A stretch of DNA of 64,000 nt. It comes from JBHBQE01 sp041776485. GTDB lineage: Bacteria; Bacillota; Clostridia; Lachnospirales; Lachnospiraceae. The stretch lies in assembly GCA_041776485.1 (NCBI GenBank), contig JBHBQE010000006.1, forward strand, positions 1 to 64,000, read 5' to 3'. Within the stretch, counting starts at the first letter, position 1, and every line of letters begins with the position of its first letter. This document shows positions 44,135 to 53,200 of this stretch, one piece after another. The notes under the pieces are model-generated. The model searched no databases and was not told the origin of the DNA. It saw nothing but the letters and a program-made list of their open reading frames with translations. The translations under genes were made by a program, and so were the position numbers.

Positions 44135-45237
44135 TGTTTAGAAATTATAATCTTAAAAATTTTAATATCAGACTTGCCTCAGCTACAATTGCTATTACCA
44201 TATTTGGAATAATAGTCATTGGAAGTGCCAACGAAGGATATCAAACCAGACAGCTTCAGGGTCTTATCATAGGTCTTGTAGCTATGGTAATTGCTTCGGT
44301 TTTTAGTTATACTTTTTTAATGAGCCATTATATCATATCTTATGTGACTGCCATCGCTTTGTTAGTATATGTGCTTATATTCGGATATACAAGCTATGGA
44401 GCCACCAGATGGATAGATGTGGGATTTACCAGGTTTCAACCCTCAGAATTTGCAAAAATATTTTTGATTATATTTTTTGCAAGCTATTTGATGAATTATA
44501 AAGAGGAGCTAAATGAAAAAAAAAGGTTAGCCATTACTGCAGGACTTTGTATACTTCCTTTGATACTTATATTAATGGAGCCGGATTTATCCACAACAAT
44601 AGTTACGTTTTTCATGTTAGCCTGTATGATATATTATGCGGGACTTTCGTATAAAATTGTGGGTGTTTCCCTGGGAGCTGGAATTTTTATTGTTATCATG
44701 GTTATTGCTCAGGTGCTTAGAAATTCCGGAGGATTGTTGTTGGGATATCAGGGTGAGAGAATTTTGGCTTGGCTACGTCCTGAAGAATATCCTCAGATCA
44801 GCTATCAGCAGCAAAATTCTATTATGGCGATAGGGAGCGGAAGGATATTTGGCAAGGGCTTAAATAATAATGCAGTGGATTCTGTGAAAAATGGAAATTA
44901 TATATCTGAAGGGCAGACGGATTTTATATTTGCCATAGTTGGTGAAGAACTCGGTCTTATTGGATGTGTTTTACTTATTGGACTTATGTTATTTATTTCC
45001 TATGAATGTATCAGAACCAGCAAAAAGGCAAAGGATTTTTCAGGTGAGCTTATATGTATCGGTATGGGATGTTTGATTGCTTTTCAAAGTTTTGTTAATA
45101 TTGGAGTTGTGACAGGACTTTTGCCAAATACAGGGCTGACATTACCCTTTGTTAGCTATGGACTAACCTCTTTAGTTGCATTATTTGGAGGAGTAGGCAT
45201 GGTATTAAATGTAAGCTTGCAGGCCAGAAAACACTGA
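44134..45237 (+). CDS. rodA: RodA/FtsW-family peptidoglycan glycosyltransferase
   Basis: The 367-residue polytopic SEDS protein has the family motifs GATRWIDVGFTRFQPSEFAK, QQQNSIMAIGSGRIFGKG and a C-terminal TGLTLPFVSYG. It polymerises glycan strands with the PBP2 encoded upstream. It overlaps minC by one base (TAATG). Its position in the shape cluster favours RodA over FtsW. Confidence 0.93.
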   Translation: MFRNYNLKNFNIRLASATIAITIFGIIVIGSANEGYQTRQLQGLIIGLVAMVIASVFSYTFLMSHYIISYVTAIALLVYVLIFGYTSYGATRWIDVGFTRFQPSEFAKIFLIIFFASYLMNYKEELNEKKRLAITAGLCILPLILILMEPDLSTTIVTFFMLACMIYYAGLSYKIVGVSLGAGIFIVIMVIAQVLRNSGGLLLGYQGERILAWLRPEEYPQISYQQQNSIMAIGSGRIFGKGLNNNAVDSVKNGNYISEGQTDFIFAIVGEELGLIGCVLLIGLMLFISYECIRTSKKAKDFSGELICIGMGCLIAFQSFVNIGVVTGLLPNTGLTLPFVSYGLTSLVALFGGVGMVLNVSLQARKH

Positions 45238-45263
45238 GAATATTAATTATAGAAGGAGACGGA

Positions 45264-45659
45264 ATGAATATTGGATTAACAGCTCACGATGCAAAAAAAA
45301 TGCTTATGGAAAATTTTTGTATAGCCTATCAGGGTATATTATCTAAACATAGTCTTTTTGCCACCGGAGACACAGGCAGGCTAATAGAAAATACTACAGG
45401 ACTGAAGGTGCATAAATATTTATCCGGCCATTTGGGTGGTGTTCAGCAGCTTGGAATACAAATTGAGCATAATGAAATAGATATGGTTATTTCCCTTAGA
45501 GATCCATATAATACTAAGCTCAATCAGCCGGATTATGTGCTAATCGGAAAGCTGTGTGATACTTATAATATTCCGATAGCTACAAATCTCGCCACGGCAG
45601 AACTTTTGGTTTTGGCATTAGACAGGGGTGACCTTAATTGGAGAGAAATGTATAAGTAA
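45264..45659 (+). CDS. mgsA: Methylglyoxal synthase homologue with altered active site
   Basis: The 131-residue protein aligns along its length with MgsA, which makes methylglyoxal from dihydroxyacetone phosphate. The start retains AHD (His8, Asp9) and ATG...TG. However the catalytic-base segment GGDQQ reads GGVQQ (Val60 in place of E. coli Asp71). His98 is Asn87, and a phosphate-loop Thr47 is Asp36; Asp101 is kept as Asp90. It is probably inactive as a synthase or does something else. It has an AGGAG site and follows rodA by 26 bases. Confidence 0.85.
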   Translation: MNIGLTAHDAKKMLMENFCIAYQGILSKHSLFATGDTGRLIENTTGLKVHKYLSGHLGGVQQLGIQIEHNEIDMVISLRDPYNTKLNQPDYVLIGKLCDTYNIPIATNLATAELLVLALDRGDLNWREMYK

Positions 45660-45735
45660 TTCTGTTGTGTTTTGAAATTACTTATACTATAATCAAAATA
45701 TATTAATTATTCTGCAAATTTAGAAGGAGGAGCCT

Positions 45736-46158
45736 ATGGTTGAATTGATAATAGGAAACAAGGGGAAGGGGAAGACAAAGGTTCTTTTAAACAGGGCGGA
45801 AGCCGATTTAAAAAATTCCACAGGAAATATTATATTTGTAGACAAGGACTTAAAGCATATGCATGGTCTTGATTACAAAATCAGGCTTGTTGATATGAGC
45901 GATTATGATGTGGATACCACGGAAGAATTTATGGGCTTTGTAAATGGAATTATTTCTCAGAATAATGATATTGAGGAGATAATATTAGACAGCTATTTAT
46001 CCATAGCCTTTATTGATACAGATGATGGAATGGTAAGTTCCATAGAGAGAATAAGTGATATTTCAGAGAAATTTGGCGTTAAGTTTTTACTTAGTATATC
46101 AAGGGATAAGGAACATTTGCCGGATGTATTAGCTGATATGGTAGTAGAAGCGTTGTAG
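45736..46158 (+). CDS. Small P-loop NTPase-like protein
   Basis: The 140-residue protein has a Walker A motif (GNKGKGKTK, near residue 7) and a short core with acidic segments (EEIILDSYLSI). It resembles small clostridial ATP-binding proteins often labelled twitching motility PilT-like, though it is far too short for a PilT. Function unknown. An AGAAGGAGGAG site precedes the ATG and galE follows 2 bases later. Confidence 0.75.
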   Translation: MVELIIGNKGKGKTKVLLNRAEADLKNSTGNIIFVDKDLKHMHGLDYKIRLVDMSDYDVDTTEEFMGFVNGIISQNNDIEEIILDSYLSIAFIDTDDGMVSSIERISDISEKFGVKFLLSISRDKEHLPDVLADMVVEAL

Positions 46159-46160
46159 TT

Positions 46161-47177
46161 ATGAAAATACTTGTAACGGGGGGATGTGGCTTCATCGGAA
46201 GTCATACCTGTGTAGAGCTGTTAAGCCAAGGGCATGAATGTGTAGTAGTTGATAACCTGTCTAATTCAGTTAGACAGGTTATTGATAGAATAGAGGTTAT
46301 TGCGGGCAAGCCAGTTGCTTTCTACAAAGAAGATATATTAAATGCTGGGGGACTGGAAAAAATAATTGAAAGGGAGCGTCCACAGGGCTGTATACATTTT
46401 GCGGGGCTTAAGGCTGTGGGTGAGTCCGTGGCAAAGCCTATAGAATATTACCACAACAATATTACAGGAACCCTTAATCTAGTCTCGGCGTTGACAAAGT
46501 ATGGTATAAAAAACATCATTTTTTCCTCATCAGCTACAGTATATGGGAATCCGGATACTGTTCCCGTATCAGAAAGCTGCCCCAGGGGAGTATGTACAAA
46601 CCCTTATGGCTGGACAAAATGGATGCAGGAGCAGATACTAACGGATTTACAGACTGCTGACGGGGAATGGAATATTGTACTTCTCAGGTATTTTAATCCC
46701 ATTGGTGCTCATGAAAGCGGGCTTATAGGAGAGGATCCTTTGGGTATTCCCAATAATCTTATGCCGTATATATCAGGTGTTGCTGTCGGAAAGCTTAAAA
46801 AGCTTGGTGTATTCGGAAATGATTATGATACTGAGGATGGTACAGGAGTCAGAGATTATATCCATGTATGTGATTTGGCAATGGGACACGTTCTGGCTTT
46901 AAAACATTTTAATGATAAGGGAAATGTTAATATATATAATTTAGGTACAGGAGTTGGATATTCTGTGCTTGATGTGGTTAATACATTTTCCAGGGTAAAT
47001 TCCGTAGATATTCCCTATGAAATAAAGGACAGAAGACCGGGGGATGTTGCAAAGCTGTATTCAAACTCTCAAAAAGCAAAGGATTATTTAGGTTTTGTTG
47101 CTGAGCATGATTTGGACAGCATGTGCAGAGATTCCTATAGATTTCAACAGAAAAATCCAAAGGGTATAGTAGACTAG
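46161..47177 (+). CDS. galE: UDP-glucose 4-epimerase
   Basis: The 338-residue short-chain dehydrogenase-type enzyme has the NAD-binding GGCGFIGSHT, the catalytic YxxxK (PYGWTK) and the GalE C-terminal VRDYIHVCDLAMGH. It interconverts UDP-glucose and UDP-galactose for galactose use and surface polysaccharide. It follows the P-loop gene by 2 bases and precedes iolB by 13. Confidence 0.94.
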   Translation: MKILVTGGCGFIGSHTCVELLSQGHECVVVDNLSNSVRQVIDRIEVIAGKPVAFYKEDILNAGGLEKIIERERPQGCIHFAGLKAVGESVAKPIEYYHNNITGTLNLVSALTKYGIKNIIFSSSATVYGNPDTVPVSESCPRGVCTNPYGWTKWMQEQILTDLQTADGEWNIVLLRYFNPIGAHESGLIGEDPLGIPNNLMPYISGVAVGKLKKLGVFGNDYDTEDGTGVRDYIHVCDLAMGHVLALKHFNDKGNVNIYNLGTGVGYSVLDVVNTFSRVNSVDIPYEIKDRRPGDVAKLYSNSQKAKDYLGFVAEHDLDSMCRDSYRFQQKNPKGIVD

Positions 47178-47190
47178 GAAAGGAGCTTAT

Positions 47191-47979
47191 ATGAAAGAAT
47201 TTGGATATCCGATGTTTGATGAAAATGGTGAGGAGATTTTATGTACCTATAGCGGGGATTATTCCCACATGAATATGGACGTTAGGGTATATCGTATGAA
47301 GGATAAGGATAAAAAGCTTTTCTGTAAGGAGGATGAGGAATGTGCAGTCCTTCTTATGAGTGGTGAGGTGGAGTTTAGATTAACTAAATCAGGCTCGGTT
47401 CTTCATGCTGATAGAGAAAGCGTATTTATTCCGGGATCCTATGCTGCTCATGTTTGTGCAGGAGATGGAATAGAAATAGAATGTTTTAAGGACGGCACAG
47501 AAATACTTGTTCAATGTACCAAAAATAAGAAATTCTTTGAAGGAAAGCTGTATGAGCCTGAAAGCGTACCATTTCATACTACGGGAAAGGGAGAAATGGG
47601 AGACCATCAGGTTCGCCAGGTAAATACCATATTTGGAAAGGAATCGGAGCCTGAATCAAATATGGTATTGGGTGAGATATTAAATAATCCCGGATGTTGG
47701 TCCGGCTATCCACCTCACAGACATCCTCAGCCGGAGCTGTATTATTTCAGAATAGACCATAAGGATGGCTTTGGAGCCAGCTTTGTGGATGATAGAGTAT
47801 ATAAGATTGTGGACAACAGTTATTCAGCCATACCTGGAGGCTCTGTTCATCCCCAGTCTGTTGCGCCGGGATTTAGATTATGGACAGCCTGGATGATTAG
47901 GCATAATGAAGAGGATCCATGGCTTGAGACCTCAAGGTTTGAGGATAGCAGATATAGCTTTTTGCATGATGTAAAGTAA
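47191..47979 (+). CDS. iolB: 5-deoxy-glucuronate isomerase (IolB/KduI family)
   Basis: The 262-residue double-cupin protein carries the metal motif PPHRHPQPELYYFR and a later His in GGSVHPQ, as in IolB, which acts midway in myo-inositol breakdown. Length fits IolB. Related KduI enzymes act in uronate metabolism and cannot be excluded. The inositol-type genes downstream support IolB. iolC, iolD, iolJ and iolA are not in the window. Confidence 0.9.
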   Translation: MKEFGYPMFDENGEEILCTYSGDYSHMNMDVRVYRMKDKDKKLFCKEDEECAVLLMSGEVEFRLTKSGSVLHADRESVFIPGSYAAHVCAGDGIEIECFKDGTEILVQCTKNKKFFEGKLYEPESVPFHTTGKGEMGDHQVRQVNTIFGKESEPESNMVLGEILNNPGCWSGYPPHRHPQPELYYFRIDHKDGFGASFVDDRVYKIVDNSYSAIPGGSVHPQSVAPGFRLWTAWMIRHNEEDPWLETSRFEDSRYSFLHDVK

Positions 47980-47982
47980 TTT

Positions 47983-48732
47983 ATGTTTGATGATATAAAC
48001 TTTCCTGTATTAATATATAGCTTTGCAGTTTTATTTATCAGTTTTACTATAAAGGGAATGGCGGGTTTTGGCGACCCGCTTCTTTATAATCCCCTGTTGG
48101 GGATTTTTTATAATACAAATATGATTTCACCTGCCACAATTCCGGTTGGATTTCTGTCCAATATAGTTATGGTAGCTAAGAATTTCAAGAAATTAAATTT
48201 AAAATTAATTTTTCCTATTATAGTATTTGTTTTGTTGGGAGATATTCCTGGAGTATTGCTGCTAAGATATGGTCAGCCCACACTGTTAAAGCTGCTTCTT
48301 GGCATAGTAATAACAGGACTTGGCATAGAAATGCTCACAAGAAAAGAGGGAAAGGAAAGCCATGTGAACATGCCGCTGTTTTGTGTTATATCCTTTTTTT
48401 CAGGAATGACAGCAGGGCTTTTTTCCATTAATCTTTTATTTGTGGCATATCTTGAGAGGGTGTTAAAAAACAGAGATGAATTTCGCTCCAGCATATGTCT
48501 GGTATTTTTATGTGAGTCAATTGTAAGACTCATACTTATACTGTCAGTGGGGCTTATTAATATAGAGGTTATTATGCTTGGCATTATAAGCATTCCTGCT
48601 ATGGCTATGGGAATGTTACTGGGGGGCAGGATAGATAAGAGAATAGGGGATATTCTTGCAGGAAGAATAATAAAATATATATTTTTGCTTGGGGGGATAA
48701 GCACTATAATATATGCTGTTTTGGCGTTATAG
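47983..48732 (+). CDS. TauE/SafE (TSUP)-family membrane transporter
   Basis: The 249-residue protein has about eight hydrophobic segments and the TSUP-like pattern AGFGDPLLYNPLL near the start and GGRIDKRIGDILAGR near the end. The family moves sulfite, sulfonates or organic acids. The substrate here is unknown. It lies 3 bases after iolB, so an inositol-derived acid is possible but speculative. Confidence 0.8.
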   Translation: MFDDINFPVLIYSFAVLFISFTIKGMAGFGDPLLYNPLLGIFYNTNMISPATIPVGFLSNIVMVAKNFKKLNLKLIFPIIVFVLLGDIPGVLLLRYGQPTLLKLLLGIVITGLGIEMLTRKEGKESHVNMPLFCVISFFSGMTAGLFSINLLFVAYLERVLKNRDEFRSSICLVFLCESIVRLILILSVGLINIEVIMLGIISIPAMAMGMLLGGRIDKRIGDILAGRIIKYIFLLGGISTIIYAVLAL

Positions 48733-48733
48733 T

Positions 48734-49600
48734 CTATTGCTTATTTACCTTACGATATCTTAGGGGTGATAATCCTACAGTTTTTAGGAATATCTTGGAA
48801 AAATAGCTTTGATTTTCATAGCCAAGCCTTTTGGCAATTTCATTCATGGACATATTCGTGGTAAGAAGCAGACTTTGGGCTTCACCCATTTGACGGCGGA
48901 TAACGTAGGTGGATAGAGTACATCCATATGCTTTTTTAAATATTCTTGCCAAATAGGAGTCACTTACATTAAATTTGAAAGAAATGTCAGAAACAGAAAA
49001 ATTTTTAGTACCTTTTTCATCTACATACTCTTTAATCCTTTCAGCAAGAAGCTCGGATTTTGAAAGGTGCTTAGCTACAGGCAGAGAGCTTGAGGCATGT
49101 TTTCCGTCATTTCCCAGCATTATTATATAGTTTAGCAGAGCACTATAGAGAAAATTGGAAATTTCATTTGCCCTGGGGATTTTATTTATGCTTGATTCAA
49201 AGATTGCGCTGAATATGTCCTGTATGATTGAGGAATACTCATTCGTATGAATAACGGGGCAAATATTGTCAGGAATAAGACAATCCTTTTCAAGCCCGGG
49301 AACAAAAATTCCCGTACCTGCACAGCAATACCTAAAACAAATACCGTTGGCAATATTTTCATTATGAACCTTTCCTCTGTTGTATACTACAATATCACCT
49401 CTTTCCACAGGATATTTAATATTACCGATTTCAATAATATTGTCGCCTCTGGTAATATATAGTATTTCCAAAAAATCATGGGAATGAGGGCTTCTTTGAA
49501 AGCCTATATCCATACCGTCATGTTTCGCAGTATAAATAAGCCTTGGATCCCCCTGTAATGGTATTATATTTTTATTAGCGGGCGGTACATTTGTTTGCAT
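48734..49600 (-). CDS. AraC-family regulator with cupin sensor
   Basis: The 288-residue protein has an N-terminal cupin-like domain (HSHDFLEILYITRG) and a C-terminal pair of AraC helix-turn-helix motifs (VSDISFKFNVSDSYLARIFKKAYG, NEIAKRLGYENQSYFSKIF). It is divergent from iolG and converges on the TSUP gene, ending one base from it. It probably controls the inositol genes, as AraC-family regulators commonly do for sugar operons. Confidence 0.88.
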   Translation of the reverse strand: MQTNVPPANKNIIPLQGDPRLIYTAKHDGMDIGFQRSPHSHDFLEILYITRGDNIIEIGNIKYPVERGDIVVYNRGKVHNENIANGICFRYCCAGTGIFVPGLEKDCLIPDNICPVIHTNEYSSIIQDIFSAIFESSINKIPRANEISNFLYSALLNYIIMLGNDGKHASSSLPVAKHLSKSELLAERIKEYVDEKGTKNFSVSDISFKFNVSDSYLARIFKKAYGCTLSTYVIRRQMGEAQSLLLTTNMSMNEIAKRLGYENQSYFSKIFLKTVGLSPLRYRKVNKQ

Positions 49601-49731
49601 ATCATCTCCTTAAAATATTCACTATTTTAACATTAAACAGACCTATATGGAATATGAAATTTTTAATGACAATGAAAAAAAAAAGGATATAATTAACAAT
49701 GGTATATACATGGTATGAACAGGAGGACGAT

Positions 49732-50724
49732 GTGAAAAATATTAAAATAGGAGCTATTGGTTTAGGAAGATTGGGATATCATCATGCAAAAACAGCTTCA
49801 GGATGTTTGGGAACAGAGTTGTATGCTGTATCAGACTCTACACCGGCTGCTTTGGAACGAGGAGTAAATGACTTTGGTGTAAAGGGTTATGCTGATTATA
49901 TGGATATGGTGAATAATCCTGAGGTCAATGCAGTACTTGTAAATACCCCTACCAACAGTCATTATGAGGTGCTTAAAAATGTTATTCCCACAAAGAAACC
50001 TGTATTTTGTGAAAAGCCTATTACCCTTAATATGGATGAGGCAGAGGAAATTGTTGATTTGGTGCGGAAAAATAAAAGTTTTTTAATGGTGGGATATAAC
50101 AGGCGGTTTGATCCGGGATATATGGCTGCCAAGAAGCTTATAGATGAGGGCAAGCTTGGCGAGGTTATTTATCTTCACGAAACCAATAGGGATCCTGCGG
50201 GACCTCCTGAGGCGTTTGCACCCACCAGCGGAGGAATTTTCTGTGATATGGGTATCCACGATTTTGATGTTATGTCATGGCTTGTGGGGGAACCTATTAC
50301 AGAGATATATGCAAAGGGAGCAGTATATAAATATGATTTCTTAAAGCCCTTAAATGATGTGGATTACGCACAGGTGCTTTTGACCTTTAAGGGTGGAGCC
50401 ATGGGAATGGTGGAAATTTCCCGGGACGGGAATGGGGTGTATGACGGCAGATGTGAGATAGTTGGAAAGAACCAAACTGTTCACGTAGGTACTACAAGAC
50501 AGACTCCAATTACAGTTATAGGAAACAGAACAAGAACTGAGGATATGTCTGATTGGGTACTGGAGCGTTTTGCTGAGTCCTATGTAAACGAAATGCAAAC
50601 CTTTGTAGACTGTGTACAGAAAGATAAGCCATCACCAGTGGATGAAAACGCAGGGCTTATGGGATTAAAATATGCACTTACTGCTACAAAAGCATTTAAT
50701 GAAAATAAGCCACAAACATTATAG
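49732..50724 (+). CDS. iolG: Inositol 2-dehydrogenase (Gfo/Idh/MocA family)
   Basis: The 330-residue oxidoreductase has the NAD-binding GAIGLGRLG and the catalytic EKP motif, then VGYNRRFDPGY and TNRDPAGPPE...SGGIFCDMGIHDFDV, segments typical of myo-inositol 2-dehydrogenase. It oxidises inositol to scyllo-inosose. I place the start at the GTG at 49732, 5 bases after a perfect AGGAGG; the upstream ATG would add 11 atypical residues. It heads the inositol-type catabolic run, though a 238-base gap separates it from the next gene. Confidence 0.88.
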   Translation: MKNIKIGAIGLGRLGYHHAKTASGCLGTELYAVSDSTPAALERGVNDFGVKGYADYMDMVNNPEVNAVLVNTPTNSHYEVLKNVIPTKKPVFCEKPITLNMDEAEEIVDLVRKNKSFLMVGYNRRFDPGYMAAKKLIDEGKLGEVIYLHETNRDPAGPPEAFAPTSGGIFCDMGIHDFDVMSWLVGEPITEIYAKGAVYKYDFLKPLNDVDYAQVLLTFKGGAMGMVEISRDGNGVYDGRCEIVGKNQTVHVGTTRQTPITVIGNRTRTEDMSDWVLERFAESYVNEMQTFVDCVQKDKPSPVDENAGLMGLKYALTATKAFNENKPQTL

Positions 50725-50865
50725 TAATTATAACTTATTTTAATATTATTAGTTCAAAAAAGCATAAATTTATTTAATTGATAATAGTGATAAATTATAT
50801 AAAATATGATTTGTTGGGAGAGAGAATATTTTATATAGTAAAATAAGTTAAAAAAAGGCATATAT

Positions 50866-50894
50866 ATACAAAAAGCCAGCATATATTTTTGTAT
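50866..50894. promoter_or_regulatory. Inverted repeat upstream of the EEP gene
   Basis: ATACAAAAA and TTTTTGTAT form perfect 9-base arms around an 11-base spacer. It lies about 70 bases before the EEP start codon, in the 50725-50962 gap. It could be an operator for one of the AraC regulators or a weak terminator of iolG. No other clear element is seen in this gap. Confidence 0.35.
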
Positions 50895-50962
50895 TATCGT
50901 AATTTTCTAATATGATATACTTACCTGCGGACATAATAATTATTTGATTCCCTGGGGGATAT

Positions 50963-52033
50963 ATGCTGGCGATTGGACAAACAAAGCTAAATGAATATTC
51001 TGATATGCTAAAATGCAGCAATCAATCTGAAGTTATGTCTGAAATTCTGCAATTCAACACTGTAGAAACAGTGAATAGTATTTCTCATAATAATGAAAAT
51101 GTTAATTCCGTAAACGTTTTGGTTTTTAATATGGAGAGGGGAGTATATTCTCGGGAAATATGTGAATTTTTACAGCACAACGGAAATATTTCCGATTTTG
51201 ATATTATACTTGCCAATGAACTGGATGACGGATGTTATAGAAGTAAAAATATAAATACATCAGAGTATATAGGTAAAACACTGGGGATGAACTATACTTT
51301 CGGTCTTGAATTTATAGAGCTTACTAATGAAAAAAATTTAAAGGGGTTTCACGGAAATACTATATTTTCTCGTTTTCCTATAATAGACAGCGGAGTAATT
51401 CATTTACCCCAAGAGTATAATTGGTATTTTGACCCGCAAAAGAGAATCGGTGGAAGAAATGGGGTATATGCTGTTATTTCAATAAATAACAGGGAGTATG
51501 TTTTTGTTTCTCTGCATTTGGAAAATCGTACGGATTTTGCAGGCAGAGACAGACAAATGCAGTATGTAATCCATGAAATAGAGGATATGTTTAAGGATAT
51601 GCCAATTATTATCGGAGGTGATTTAAATACCAATACATTAGACGGAAGATATGAGGACGGGTATGATCCTGCAGTTTCAGATACTGATTCGGATTTGGAG
51701 CCACATTTTGACAATAAAAGAAGGAATCAGTGCCTGGAGGAGGTGTTTGAAAGAGAGCCGCTTTTAAATAACAGTATTAAACTGGGTTACAGAGTTTACC
51801 CGAGAGTTCCTGAGGTTACGAGAAGAAAGCCGTTATCAGATGGAGTTTTGACCTTAAGTTTGGACTGGATTCTTATGAAGGGACTTTCCTGTGATGAATG
51901 TAGGGTCATTTCTACAGAAGCAGGATCCTTTGCAGGTAAAACAAGCTCAAATATTTTAAATAATTTTAATGGTAAGGAATTATCAGATCATAGTGCTGTC
52001 TGGGCGATGTGCCCTGTAAATATTAACAACTAG
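50963..52033 (+). CDS. Endonuclease/exonuclease/phosphatase (EEP) family enzyme
   Basis: This 356-residue protein has a complete EEP catalytic set: VFNMERG (Asn56), ANELDD (Glu86), GNTIFSRFPI, SLHLENRTDFAGRDRQ (His185), GGDLNTN (Asp220, Asn222), LDWILMK and SDHSAVW (Asp342, His343). The family comprises metal-dependent phosphoesterases such as inositol polyphosphate 5-phosphatases, sphingomyelinases and DNases. There is no signal peptide, so it acts inside the cell. It is followed 14 bases later by an AfuABC-like importer, which suggests it cleaves an imported phospho-compound. The ribosome binding site GGGGGA is strong. Confidence 0.86.
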   Translation: MLAIGQTKLNEYSDMLKCSNQSEVMSEILQFNTVETVNSISHNNENVNSVNVLVFNMERGVYSREICEFLQHNGNISDFDIILANELDDGCYRSKNINTSEYIGKTLGMNYTFGLEFIELTNEKNLKGFHGNTIFSRFPIIDSGVIHLPQEYNWYFDPQKRIGGRNGVYAVISINNREYVFVSLHLENRTDFAGRDRQMQYVIHEIEDMFKDMPIIIGGDLNTNTLDGRYEDGYDPAVSDTDSDLEPHFDNKRRNQCLEEVFEREPLLNNSIKLGYRVYPRVPEVTRRKPLSDGVLTLSLDWILMKGLSCDECRVISTEAGSFAGKTSSNILNNFNGKELSDHSAVWAMCPVNINN

Positions 52034-52047
52034 ATATGGAGGAAACC

Positions 52048-53148
52048 ATGAAAAAAGTAGGACGTGTATTATCATTAGCTCTTTCACTGGTTATGGTGTT
52101 GGGACTTTCTGCTTGCAGTAGCTTAAGCTCAAGCAGTGTTCAACCAAGCACAAGTGAAAGCTCAGAAAATTCAGGTGCCGGCGAAACGGCAAGCAGCAAA
52201 AAACTTACCGTTTATACAGCCTTTCCTGAGACAGAGGTAATTTATTATTTTAATAAATTTACTGAGGAAACCGGTATTGAGGTGGAATATATAAGACTTT
52301 CAGCCGGTGAGATGCTTACAAGAGTTGCTGCCGAAAAGGAAAATCCCCAAGCGGCTCTTATGTTCGGCGGTTCTACGGACAACTATATTGCTGCTGCAGA
52401 TCAGGGACTGTTGGAGGCATATCAATCTTCTGCTCTTTCAGATACACCTGAAAAATATTTAGATCCCAATGGAGTGTGGAATCCTATTTATGTAGGTGCA
52501 ATATCCTTTGCCTGCAATAAAGAGTGGTTTGAGTCTAAGGGATATGATTATCCCACAAGCTGGGAGGATTTACTGGATAGTAAGTATAAAGGACAGATTA
52601 TAATGGCTCACCCTGCAACTTCAGGTACAGCCTATACCGTATTGGCAACATTGGTTCAGTTAATGGGAGAGGATAAGGTATGGGATTATCTTCAAAAGCT
52701 TGATAAAAATATGGTTCAATATACAAAATCAGGAGCAACTGCTCCCAACTCCGTAGGTCTTGGTGAGGCAGCAATAGCTTTAACATTTTCTCATGATGGA
52801 TTACAGCCTACAGCAGAGGGTTATCCTATAGAGCTTTCTTTCCCTGATGATGGAACGGGATATGAAGTAGGAGCAGCGGCACTTATTAAAAACGGGCCTG
52901 CCGATGAAATGGAAAATGCAAAGATGTTTATAGACTGGATTTGTAAAACTGACGGACAGAATCTATATGCGGAAAACGGTTCATTCAGAGTTCCTACAAA
53001 TACAAAGGCAACACCCGCAGAGGGACTTGTTACATTAGATTCTGTAAATGTAATAGATTATGACGCAGTTTGGGCTGCAGCAGAAAAGGATAGATTTACC
53101 AAACAGTTTGAAGAAAAAATTGCCGAGGCACCACAGGAGGAAGACTAA
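52048..53148 (+). CDS. AfuA-like substrate-binding lipoprotein
   Basis: The 366-residue protein has a lipobox (LSAC, Cys23) and a ferric-iron/sugar-phosphate-type binding fold (LTVYTAFPETEVIYYFNKF). Its SHDGL segment (His249, Asp250) and Glu273 keep the spacing of the residues that, as I recall the published structure, contact the sugar in hexose-phosphate-binding AfuA of Actinobacillus (His205, Asp206, Glu229). That argues for a phosphorylated sugar or cyclitol ligand and against free iron. The ATG at 52048 is preferred over one 12 bases earlier because GGAGG lies between. A hairpin follows the stop. Confidence 0.87.
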   Translation: MKKVGRVLSLALSLVMVLGLSACSSLSSSSVQPSTSESSENSGAGETASSKKLTVYTAFPETEVIYYFNKFTEETGIEVEYIRLSAGEMLTRVAAEKENPQAALMFGGSTDNYIAAADQGLLEAYQSSALSDTPEKYLDPNGVWNPIYVGAISFACNKEWFESKGYDYPTSWEDLLDSKYKGQIIMAHPATSGTAYTVLATLVQLMGEDKVWDYLQKLDKNMVQYTKSGATAPNSVGLGEAAIALTFSHDGLQPTAEGYPIELSFPDDGTGYEVGAAALIKNGPADEMENAKMFIDWICKTDGQNLYAENGSFRVPTNTKATPAEGLVTLDSVNVIDYDAVWAAAEKDRFTKQFEEKIAEAPQEED

Positions 53149-53158
53149 ATATAATTGT

Positions 53159-53182
53159 TAGGGGATACAATAGTATCCCCTA
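53159..53182. other. Intercistronic hairpin after the binding-protein gene
   Basis: TAGGGGATAC and GTATCCCCTA form a perfect 10-bp stem with an AATA loop and no T-run. It lies between the binding-protein and permease genes, a position where hairpins commonly protect the upstream mRNA and give extra binding protein. Confidence 0.7.
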
Positions 53183-53200
53183 TATAAGAAAGGTAATTTT

